A stretch of DNA of 35,886 nucleotides from NCBI GenBank assembly GCA_009844085.1, contig VYCF01000004.1:1-35886 (forward strand), read 5' to 3'. Source of the stretch: Gammaproteobacteria bacterium. Lineage in GTDB: Bacteria; Pseudomonadota; Gammaproteobacteria; Pseudomonadales; Pseudohongiellaceae. Both the position numbers and the translations under genes were made by a program. The notes under the pieces are model-generated. The model was given only the letters and a program-made list of their open reading frames with translations. It ran no database searches and was not told the origin of the DNA. This document shows, one piece after another, positions 18,401 to 25,743 of this stretch (position 1 is the stretch's first letter; the number at the start of each line of letters is the position of its first letter).

Positions 18401-19847
18401 GCAAAGCGATGGGAGCGTGAGGGCGGGCTCTTTGGAAATTCTTGCGGCCTCGGACGAAATGCGGGATTTGCGCGAACTCGCGGCGCCGCGCCGCGACCTC
18501 GGCAGCCTCGACGCCGAACAGGTCGACGCAAGCGAAGCGATCCGATTTCCCCTGAACGACCTTGATGCCGTCATCATGAATGCTCCGTTCACCGCGAACG
18601 AAAATCGGAGCAGGAAATACGGTGACGCGGGTAGAAAGGCGATGCAGGACCATGAGCTCGCCATTCAGAAACAAGTCGAAAAAAGAGATCGAGCCGCCGA
18701 AGGAGTGATCACATCCAACACCATCCAGACTTTTTTCAGTCCTCTCGCTGATATGTTGCTAAATCGAAAGACCGGGGTGCTCGCGAAAGTAGTTCCTACA
18801 GCCGTTTGCACTGGCACCAGTTCATTGGCGCAGCGGCGTTTCCTTGCCGAACGATTTCACATCGAAATCGTCGTTACCAGTCACGACCCCAAACATCCAA
18901 ACTTCAGCGAAAATACCTCGATACATGAGAGTCTGCTGATCTGCCGCCGAAAAACCGCGGAAAACAGGGATAGCCCGACCAGATTCCATTCCTTGCGCAG
19001 GATGCCCCGCTCTCGCCGGGAAGCCATCGAACTCGTCGACGCCATTCAACGGGGAGACGCCGCGGATTGGGCCACCGTGTTTGAACAACCGGAACAACTG
19101 GTCAGAAAGGGAGATTGGCGGCCCTGCCAGTTTCTCGATCCGATCTTGTTCGAGTCCACGCTCGAACTTGAAAATTCGGGTAACTTGATTCCACTGGGCA
19201 GCCGCTATCCGCTCGGTCCAGCAGGCCGGCGAATCCGCGACGCGTTTTCGCCGGCGCAAGACGAAGAGGGTTACCGGATATTCTGGAGCCGAGCCAGGGA
19301 TTTGCGGAAAACCATGGAAGCCATCCCCGAACAGGTGGTGACGGACAAAAAGCCCAACCTGGCCCAACGATACCGAAATCAATCCGGCCACCTATTGCTT
19401 GCAGCAAAATTCAGAACAGACTCCGGTCGATTGCTCGCAATCCACTGCGAGAAACCTTCTCTTGGTTCCATGTGGGTTCCCGTTCGGGCAAATGATCTAA
19501 AGGATTCGGAGGCCAAAGCTCTTTGCGCATGGTTCAACAGCACATTGGGCGCAATCGGGTTTCTTGCGAGTCGCGGCGCGATGTTGACCAATCCGACGTT
19601 TTCGCAAGCCGAACTCTCCACTCTGCCAATCCCCGATTTCCGTAAGTCTGATCCCGCGGTGCTCGCCAAGGCTTATGATCTCGTCAGGAATGTCCCGATA
19701 AATCCCTGGAAGGAAGCCGCCAATGACGAAGTCAGAGATATTTTGGACAGCGCCGCGGCCGAGACTGCCGGGGTCGGCCTTGCATGGGTCAGGGACTTGC
19801 GTAATCGCGCAAGTTCGGAACCCACGATCGCAAACAGGCAAGCTTGA
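15444..19847 (+). CDS. Single-chain Type ISP-like restriction-modification enzyme
   Basis: The product is 1467 aa from ATG 15444; an in-frame TTG at 15360 is less likely. The order matches Type ISP enzymes such as LlaGI and LlaBIII. First comes an Mrr-like nuclease (Asp78, Gln92-x-Lys94 in GIDLVA...IQCKC). Next is an SF2 helicase-translocase: ACGTGKT 196-202, DEAH 321-324, TATP 362-365, QAVGRVMRKAPGK 591-603. A linker region is followed by a gamma-type N6-adenine methyltransferase (GAFYT near 869, DPACGTG 906-912, catalytic motif NAPF 1047-1050) and a C-terminal target-recognition region. One polypeptide would recognise, methylate, translocate and cut. The catalytic tetrapeptide is NAPF where NPPF/Y is usual. 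No separate specificity subunit is needed or seen. Confidence 0.9.
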   Translation: MPEQLSLDLDDRLPVNDVLRRIRDESRDESEKGHWFEQLFMHVAMQEPRFELEGIWRWKDWPERESLTGLHGGDIGIDLVAKRTSGEWIAIQCKCYDDRHVLGKGGIDKFLGGSQQDVWGMRWLVATCRLGPNADSATRRANPPVAVIDFKEFLHVQLEREDAKRPEQEPWPLQFEAIGDVVEGLGNHDRGRLVMACGTGKTFTALRISERIVAGGGRILFAAPSIALVSQARREWLRHTRRKLTCLVVCSDPTAGGRNENEDIGLSELECPVSSRPEEIAERLKQTDYAQVVFCTYQSLDKVIAAQADYGAPEFNLAISDEAHRTTGVSRSRGKSGSKAKVDFQSIHDGCRLLAEKRLYMTATPRIYTQSSKTKLAERGIEVIDMSDQDVYGPLFHQLTFKQAVDNEMLSDYRVIVLGVDQGSVTPGLRRRLEQIDSTPNEAVSSGRKRNPPGTREMTRVLGVSLALNGVARGSALERSGPLQRAMAFANSIPRSKWFAESLMESQVLAFTTRQKRSGRALKLVARHLDASSSALRRNQELRELRSAGEREDECRVLCNVKLFTEGVDVPQLDAVAFLEPRDSQIDVVQAVGRVMRKAPGKRLGYIVIPVVVEPGADLIESLVTGTEGFQGVGRVLRALQAHDGRLAEDPARFVKAYQATDKPPGIGEGGEPYGNDLDGLSKELDLRVAGEGIYAHIAAASGLGKPGQLVADDIGYAVKRASAIFQEEELEGPLADALDLVPENDGGAKGVCTVAALMLCNACLLQRRLRDEPEMKTIMRLDKVAGSSNPAEILSIAWESILEKDYAPVFRPALAVTSALRVGKSVNNAIRGIAECANRVADSLSELGYDHAGPLYHRILGSAKSDGAFYTNNLSAIVLARLAFPDDFIDWTDSEAVSNLKVMDPACGTGTLLMAVLRTVKDRVAARNPTTTEQQNALHRSLVEDVLCGLDINQHGVQLAACNLTLGAPTVDYQRMNLVTMPHGPQSDGSVRAGSLEILAASDEMRDLRELAAPRRDLGSLDAEQVDASEAIRFPLNDLDAVIMNAPFTANENRSRKYGDAGRKAMQDHELAIQKQVEKRDRAAEGVITSNTIQTFFSPLADMLLNRKTGVLAKVVPTAVCTGTSSLAQRRFLAERFHIEIVVTSHDPKHPNFSENTSIHESLLICRRKTAENRDSPTRFHSLRRMPRSRREAIELVDAIQRGDAADWATVFEQPEQLVRKGDWRPCQFLDPILFESTLELENSGNLIPLGSRYPLGPAGRRIRDAFSPAQDEEGYRIFWSRARDLRKTMEAIPEQVVTDKKPNLAQRYRNQSGHLLLAAKFRTDSGRLLAIHCEKPSLGSMWVPVRANDLKDSEAKALCAWFNSTLGAIGFLASRGAMLTNPTFSQAELSTLPIPDFRKSDPAVLAKAYDLVRNVPINPWKEAANDEVRDILDSAAAETAGVGLAWVRDLRNRASSEPTIANRQA

Positions 19848-19883
19848 GCGCAGGCCGACCGGCGTTGGCGGATCGGTAAATCT

Positions 19884-19891
19884 GTTAGAAT
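19884..19891 (+). promoter_or_regulatory. Extended -10 of korAB promoter
   Basis: TG-T-TAGAAT at 19883-19891 fits an extended -10 element (TGnTATAAT). It lies in the 76-bp gap after the restriction gene and about 33 bp before korA. A TTGGCG at 19865-19870 is spaced 15 bp away, too short for a standard -35. There is no clear ribosome site before the korA ATG. Confidence 0.4.
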
Positions 19892-19923
19892 CCGCCTCTT
19901 GCCCTTCCGCCGGACCGGTATTC

Positions 19924-21810
19924 ATGGAATTGATCGAAGAAAAGCTCGACGAGCACCATCTCGACCAGGGAGAGGTGGTGGATGTCGTCGTGCGCTTCGC
20001 CGGCGATTCCGGCGACGGCATGCAATTGACCGGCTCCAATTTCACGCTGGCGACGGCGCTCTACGGCAACGATCTTTCCACTTTCCCCGATTTCCCGGCC
20101 GAAATCCGCGCGCCGGTGGGAGCGACTTTCGGCGTTTCGGCCTTCCAGATCTATTTCGGCTCGGACGATATCGTCACCGCGGGCGATGCGATCGATGTGC
20201 TCGTGGCGATGAATCCGGCGGCGTTGATTACCAATCTTGAGAATGTAATCGACGGCGGCCTGATCATCGTCGACCGCGGCGCCTTTTCCGCAAAAAACCT
20301 GGCCAAGGCCGGCTATGCAGTCAATCCGCTCGACGATGGATCCCTGGCTGAATTCCGGGTGCTCGATATCGACATCTCGGCCCAGGTTCTCGCCGCCGTG
20401 GAATCGTTCGGACTCGGCCACAAGGCCAGCCTGCGATGCAAGAACATGTGGACCCTGGGCCTGATCATGTGGCTGTTCGACCGCGACCGCGCGGCGATCG
20501 TCCGGAATCTGCAGACCAAGTTCGCCAACAAGCCGGAAATCGCCGGGGCCAATATCGCCGCGCTCAATGCCGGGCACGCTTTCGGCGAAACCGCCGAACT
20601 GCCGACGGGAATTCATGTTTATCGCGTACCGCGGGCAAGCTCGGAACCGGGCCTGTATCGCAACATCACCGGCACCCAGGCGCTGGCCTGGGGTCTGCTG
20701 GCGGGAATCGAACTCGCCGGCATCGACATGCTGTTCGCTTCCTATCCAATCACGCCGGCTTCGAATCTGTTGCATGAATTGACCGCACGCAAGGATTTCC
20801 GTGTCAGCACTTTCCAGGCGGAAGATGAGATCGCCGCGGTATGCACCGCCATCGGCGCGTCCTTTGCCGGTTCGCTCGGCGTGACTTCAAGCGCGGGTCC
20901 GGGCATCGCCCTGAAATCCGAGGGCATGTCGCTGGCGATTTCGACGGAACTGCCGCTGATCGTCATCGACACACAGCGCGGCGGGCCTTCGACCGGGCTG
21001 CCGACCAAGACCGAACAATCGGACCTGAACATGGCGCTGTTCGGCCGCCACGGCGATACTCCCGTGCCGGTCATCGCGCCCGCCACGCCGCCGGAATGTT
21101 TCGACATCGCCCAGGAAGCCGTTCGCATCGCCATTCGTTACATGACGCCGGTGATGTTGCTGTCGGACGGCTATCTCGCCAATGCGGCCGAGCGCTGGAG
21201 AATTCCGCGCATAGACGATCTGGAGCCACTCCCGGTCGAATACGCGCAAGACTCCGCGGATTTCAGTCCGGCCAGGCGCGACCCTGAAACCCTGGCGCGA
21301 GTCTGGGCGCGGCCCGGTACGCCCGGACTGGAGCATAGAATCGGCGGCATCGAGAGTAACTACGATAGCGGCGATATTTCTTACGATCCGGCCAACCATC
21401 AAAAGATGACCGAAATGCGGGTCGGAAAAGTGGCCGGCATCGTCAAGGACATACCCTTGCAGGAAGTCGATCTGGGCGAAGATTCGGGCAAGCTGGCGGT
21501 GGTCGGCTGGGGCTCGACTTACGGCGCGATTCACCAGGGGGTGAAAAGAGCCCGGCTCGAAGGACACGCGGTGTCGCATATCCACGTGCGCTACCTGAAC
21601 CCCTTACCGGGTAATCTCGGCGAGTTGCTGGGCCGGTTCGATTCGATCCTGGTGCCCGAAATGAATACCGGACAATTCGCGCGCCTGTTGCGAGCCGAAT
21701 ATCTGCTCGACGCCGAAATCCTGAGCAAGGTTTCCGGCCAGCCGTTCAAGATCGGCGAAATCCTCGCGGCCATTCATGCCAAGTGCCGCGAAGTCGAGGC
21801 TGTGCAATGA
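19924..21810 (+). CDS. korA: 2-oxoacid:ferredoxin oxidoreductase, fused gamma-alpha subunit
   Basis: The product is 628 aa. ATG 19924 lies just before the conserved VVVRFAGDSGDGMQLTGSN (about 22-40), and upstream in-frame starts run through the end of the preceding gene. The N-terminal 200 residues are the gamma domain, the rest the alpha (pyrimidine-binding) domain with TPASNLLHEL and QAEDEIAAVCTAIGAS. With KorB it oxidatively decarboxylates 2-oxoglutarate or another 2-oxoacid with CoA and ferredoxin. Many aerobic proteobacteria have this two-subunit type, so it need not mean an anaerobic or reductive-TCA life. The stop overlaps the korB start by 3 bp (TGA within ATGA). Confidence 0.92.
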   Translation: MELIEEKLDEHHLDQGEVVDVVVRFAGDSGDGMQLTGSNFTLATALYGNDLSTFPDFPAEIRAPVGATFGVSAFQIYFGSDDIVTAGDAIDVLVAMNPAALITNLENVIDGGLIIVDRGAFSAKNLAKAGYAVNPLDDGSLAEFRVLDIDISAQVLAAVESFGLGHKASLRCKNMWTLGLIMWLFDRDRAAIVRNLQTKFANKPEIAGANIAALNAGHAFGETAELPTGIHVYRVPRASSEPGLYRNITGTQALAWGLLAGIELAGIDMLFASYPITPASNLLHELTARKDFRVSTFQAEDEIAAVCTAIGASFAGSLGVTSSAGPGIALKSEGMSLAISTELPLIVIDTQRGGPSTGLPTKTEQSDLNMALFGRHGDTPVPVIAPATPPECFDIAQEAVRIAIRYMTPVMLLSDGYLANAAERWRIPRIDDLEPLPVEYAQDSADFSPARRDPETLARVWARPGTPGLEHRIGGIESNYDSGDISYDPANHQKMTEMRVGKVAGIVKDIPLQEVDLGEDSGKLAVVGWGSTYGAIHQGVKRARLEGHAVSHIHVRYLNPLPGNLGELLGRFDSILVPEMNTGQFARLLRAEYLLDAEILSKVSGQPFKIGEILAAIHAKCREVEAVQ

Positions 21811-22793
21811 ACCAGCCTAACCTGACGCTGAAGGATTTCGCTTCCGACCAGGAAGTGCGCTGGTGCCCCGGCTGCGGAGACTACGCCATCTTGAAAACGG
21901 TGCAGAAACTGTTGCCGGCGCTGGGCCGGCCGCGGGAAAACCAGGTGTTTGTTTCGGGCATCGGCTGTTCCTCGCGTTTCCCCTATTACATGAACACTTA
22001 CGGCTTCCATACCATCCACGGCCGCGCGCCCGCCGTCGCCACCGGCGTCAAGCTGGCGAATTCCGAACTCGACGTCTGGGTCATCACCGGCGACGGCGAC
22101 GGATTAAGCATCGGCGGCAATCACATGATCCATACGCTGCGCCGCAACCTGGATCTGCAGATCCTGTTGTTCAACAACGAAATCTACGGACTGACCAAGG
22201 GTCAATATTCTCCCACCTCGAGAATCGGAACCCGTTCGCCGTCATCGCCCGCCGGCTCCATCGATCCACCCCTTTCGCCTTGCGCCGTCGCCTTCGGTGC
22301 TGGCGGCTCGTTCATCGCGCGCTCAATCGATACCCATGCCAGGCATCTGACCGAGGTAATCGGCGCCGGACATGCGCACAAGGGCACGGCCTTCATCGAG
22401 ATCCTGCAGAACTGCCCGATCTACAACGACGGCATTTTCGAGCCGGTCAAGGATCGCCAGACCGCGCCGGATTTCCGCGTCGAGGTCGAGCACGGCAAAC
22501 CGGTGCTGTTCGGCAAGAACAATGAAAAGGCGATCCGCCTCGACCGCGGCAGCCTGACACTTGAAGTCGTGCCGGCGGACTCGGATGACGTGCTCGTGCA
22601 CGACGAAACCAATCCGGCGCTCGCGCAATTGCTCGCGGCCATGCACGGCCCCGATTTTCCGATCGCCATCGGCGTTCTCTACCGGCGGCAACAGCCGAGC
22701 TTCGACGAACAGTTCAGCCGCCGCAAGGGCAAATCCCGCCAGGGCAATCTCGGCGCCTTGCTGCTCAGCGGCAATACCTGGGCGGTGACCTGA
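21807..22793 (+). CDS. korB: 2-oxoacid:ferredoxin oxidoreductase, beta subunit
   Basis: The product is 328 aa. ATG 21807 overlaps the korA stop (ATGA). It binds thiamine diphosphate through GDGDGLSIGGNH (95-106). It has four cysteines placed to hold a 4Fe-4S cluster: C20 and C23 in WCPGCGDY, C54 in GIGCSSR and C203 in QNCPIYND. The partner ferredoxin gene is not in the window. The stop is 6 bp from the convergent stop of the second transport ATPase. The hairpin TCAAACG/CGTTTGA at 22800-22819 lies there but has no T-run. Confidence 0.93.
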   Translation: MNQPNLTLKDFASDQEVRWCPGCGDYAILKTVQKLLPALGRPRENQVFVSGIGCSSRFPYYMNTYGFHTIHGRAPAVATGVKLANSELDVWVITGDGDGLSIGGNHMIHTLRRNLDLQILLFNNEIYGLTKGQYSPTSRIGTRSPSSPAGSIDPPLSPCAVAFGAGGSFIARSIDTHARHLTEVIGAGHAHKGTAFIEILQNCPIYNDGIFEPVKDRQTAPDFRVEVEHGKPVLFGKNNEKAIRLDRGSLTLEVVPADSDDVLVHDETNPALAQLLAAMHGPDFPIAIGVLYRRQQPSFDEQFSRRKGKSRQGNLGALLLSGNTWAVT

Positions 22794-22799
22794 GGCGTT

Positions 22800-25739
22800 T
22801 CAAACGATCTGGCGTTTGACGAGATCGCGGAATACGCCGCCGGTTTCCATCAGTTCCTCGAAAGAGCCGATTTCCATGACTTTTCCAGCCTGCATTACAT
22901 AGATGCGGTCGGCCTGTTCCAGGGTGGAAAGGCGATGGGCGATGACGATTCGGGTCGCGGGCAGGTCGGCCAGGTTGTTCATTACCTCGGCCTGACTTTC
23001 GTTATCGAGCCAGTTGGTGGCTTCGTCGAGCAGCATGATACGCGGACTGCGGATCAGCGAGCGGCCGATAGTCACACGCTGACCCTCGCCGCCCGACAGA
23101 ACCGACCCGCTGGTGCCGACCGGCGTCATCATTCCCATGGGCATGGCCTTGATTTCGCTCTCTATGCCGGCGGACCGGGCGGTTTGCCATACTTCCTCGG
23201 TGGTCGCGCCCTCGTGATGGGCGACGATGTTGTCCCAGAGATCCTGGGGGTGGAGTTGCACCGCCTGTGGAACCGCCCCGATCTTGCGGCGTAACTGTTT
23301 CAGGTTCAGGCGCCGCAGATCGCGGCCGTCGTAATACACCGCCCCCGAAGTGGGCTGTTCGAGCCCGAGCGCGAGCTGAAACAGAGTGCTCTTGCCGGCG
23401 CCGGATTCGCCCGCGATAGCGATGAATTCTCCCGGGCGGGCGCGGATCGTGACATCGTCGAGAATCAGCGGGCCGTCGGCATCGTAGCGGAAAGTGATAT
23501 GGTCGAACAGAACCTCGCCGCCGAGATGTTCCACTGGCTCGCCTTCGTCCGCGGATTCGGGAACCACGGCGAGCAGAGGCCTGATCTGGTCGAGGCCCGG
23601 CATCATGGCGGCTATCGCCCCGAAGGATTCGCCAAGCCGGGCGACGGCGGCCTGGAACGCTATGTAAACGGTGTAAACCACGAGAAAATCGCCGACCGGA
23701 ACCGTGCGGCCTTCGCCGGTCGCGACCGCGAGCAGCAGAACCGCGCCGGTCAGGTAGGGTAGTGCGGCGCCGAAGGCCTGCAGATGACCCTCGTTCGCGC
23801 CGAGTTCGAGTTCCGCGCGTTTCTGTTTGCGATAGTCGCGCGCCCAGATCGCGAATGCCGATCCTTCCGCGTTTTCCACGCGCAACTTGGCGATTCCGCT
23901 GATGATCTGGAACAATTTGCCGGCGACGGTGCGCACGGCGCCGATCATGCGGCCATAGGGCAGGATCTGGCGCATGCCGATCAGGAAAGTGACGAGCAGC
24001 GAGGCAAGACTGAAGGCGAGGGCGATAAGGCCGAGCCTGTCGTCGTAGAAAAAGATCAAGCCGAAAACCGGCAGCAGGAAGATGATCGACAATATGCTGT
24101 CGGCAACGATGCCTTGCACGCCGTCGCGCAAATTCTGGAAAGTCATGCCGCGCATGGCGAGATCGCCCGCGGGATAGCGATGCAGGACGCCTGCGGGCAG
24201 CCGCAGCAGACGGTCCCAGAAAGCGGCTTCGATCCGCGAGGCCGAACGTCCTTCCAGCCGCATCATGGCCGTGCCTTGCAACATGTGCAGCAGCGCGCCA
24301 AGCACTCCGAAGCCGGCCAGCGCCGCCGCCACCGCATAGACCGCGCCGAGATTGCCGCCCTGCATGACGTGGCTGGCCGTGAAACCCAGTGCGAGCGCCG
24401 GCAGCAACTTGATCAGCCCGGCGGGAAGACCGGTCAATATCAGCCGCAACACGTCAGTGGCCGATCCATGCAGACCGATGCGAAGCAGATCTTTCGCTTC
24501 GACGCTTCGCGCTGGCAGCGGGCGATAGAACATCCAGGCCTCTGCCTCAAGCGCCGCAGCTCGTTCGGACGTAAGCCGGGCGCTGCGTCCACTGGTCGGG
24601 TCGAATTCCCGGTAGCGGCCCCAAGGACCAAACGAAAAGCCTCCGGGCAGCAAGGCAACGGGCCGGCCGTCCTCGGACCGGAACGCAAGCATCGCATTGC
24701 TGTCGCCCAGCCACCATTTGTCTTCCGGCTTCAACTTGATCCGGCGGCTGCGCACCCCCGAAGCATCGAGTATGTCGATCAGGCGTAGCGGAGTTTCTTG
24801 AGCACCCCCGCGCCGGGGAATCCTGAACTCGATGCCCTCCCGGCGGCCGATGATCCGCATGGCGTCCGCCAGGGCCGCGTCTTCGGCATCGGCGCCGCTT
24901 TCCACCTTCTGGTCATAGATATTGAAAAGCCGGCGCCGCGCGGCTTCTTCGTCCCGGCGGCGGCTGCTCGCGCGCGCGCGTTCGAGGTTCGCATGATCGA
25001 CCACGGCCAGCCGGCGATTGAGGCGCTCCAGCGCGAATGCAACCGCGTGGAAACATGCCAGGCTCGGCAGCAGTTCGCCCTCCCGGGCCAGCGTGACGGA
25101 CGATCTGACCGAGAGTTCCGTCCGGTCGAAAAGGGTGAGCCAGTTCGCCGGGGCGAGCGGAATAGCGCCTTCCGGGACCGAATCCTTTTCGGTGATTTCT
25201 GCCCAGTCGATAAGATCCATGTACAGGCCGGCGCCACGGGGTGGCTGGGAGACCCAGACCACACCACGCCGGACGGAAAGCGCGCCCGGGTCGAGAGTTT
25301 GCTTCCTGCCGGGCTCAATCAACGCGTCCGGCCGGGGATGATACGTTACGTAACGGGATAATGTTCCGGCAAGTTCAGTCAGCCAGGAGTCCGCCTGTGC
25401 CGCCAACTCCTTCGGATCGGTCTCGGCCAGCGCCGATGCCGGCAAGCGTTTCAGCATGGCGCCGGGCAAGCCCTTGGCGATCAGGCTGAGTTTCGTGTCC
25501 TCCTCGTCGGGCGCGACGCCGGGCAGAATTCGGCCCGCTCCGGCGCGCAGGAGATGTTGCGGCGCGGCCTGTTCCACGCCGTCCTTGAACTCGACCAGAA
25601 ACAGGTCGACGGCGCCCTGGTCGATGAACCAGACGAATTCCGGGTCGTCGAGACTTGCCGGCAGATTGCCGGCGCAGGGAATGGAGGCGCCGGAGCGGGC
25701 GGCGAGTTCGGCGATCGATGTGTATTTCGAGGAAGGCAT
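22800..25739 (-). CDS. NHLM/NHLP-type bacteriocin export ABC protein, second ATPase subunit
   Basis: The product is 979 aa from ATG 25739, 4 nt after the stop of the C39-ABC gene. An N-terminal region of about 300 residues contains a cyclic-nucleotide-binding-like fold (WFIDQGAVDLFLVEF) typical of this export family. A six-segment membrane domain (about 420-690) and a complete ABC ATPase follow: Walker A GESGAGKST, signature LSGGEGQR, Walker B IMLLDEATNWLD. It has no peptidase domain. In NHLM-type systems this protein is thought to act with the C39-ABC protein and an HlyD-like adaptor to export leader-peptide products. It is the third and last gene of the export operon. Confidence 0.9.
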   Translation of the reverse strand: MPSSKYTSIAELAARSGASIPCAGNLPASLDDPEFVWFIDQGAVDLFLVEFKDGVEQAAPQHLLRAGAGRILPGVAPDEEDTKLSLIAKGLPGAMLKRLPASALAETDPKELAAQADSWLTELAGTLSRYVTYHPRPDALIEPGRKQTLDPGALSVRRGVVWVSQPPRGAGLYMDLIDWAEITEKDSVPEGAIPLAPANWLTLFDRTELSVRSSVTLAREGELLPSLACFHAVAFALERLNRRLAVVDHANLERARASSRRRDEEAARRRLFNIYDQKVESGADAEDAALADAMRIIGRREGIEFRIPRRGGAQETPLRLIDILDASGVRSRRIKLKPEDKWWLGDSNAMLAFRSEDGRPVALLPGGFSFGPWGRYREFDPTSGRSARLTSERAAALEAEAWMFYRPLPARSVEAKDLLRIGLHGSATDVLRLILTGLPAGLIKLLPALALGFTASHVMQGGNLGAVYAVAAALAGFGVLGALLHMLQGTAMMRLEGRSASRIEAAFWDRLLRLPAGVLHRYPAGDLAMRGMTFQNLRDGVQGIVADSILSIIFLLPVFGLIFFYDDRLGLIALAFSLASLLVTFLIGMRQILPYGRMIGAVRTVAGKLFQIISGIAKLRVENAEGSAFAIWARDYRKQKRAELELGANEGHLQAFGAALPYLTGAVLLLAVATGEGRTVPVGDFLVVYTVYIAFQAAVARLGESFGAIAAMMPGLDQIRPLLAVVPESADEGEPVEHLGGEVLFDHITFRYDADGPLILDDVTIRARPGEFIAIAGESGAGKSTLFQLALGLEQPTSGAVYYDGRDLRRLNLKQLRRKIGAVPQAVQLHPQDLWDNIVAHHEGATTEEVWQTARSAGIESEIKAMPMGMMTPVGTSGSVLSGGEGQRVTIGRSLIRSPRIMLLDEATNWLDNESQAEVMNNLADLPATRIVIAHRLSTLEQADRIYVMQAGKVMEIGSFEELMETGGVFRDLVKRQIV

Positions 25740-25743
25740 CGCT

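Noticed and set aside
22800..22819. Hairpin TCAAACG/CGTTTGA as terminator between korB and the transport gene
   Set aside because: No T-run on either side and it encodes the last residues of the ABC protein; probably chance, though it may weakly stop convergent transcripts.
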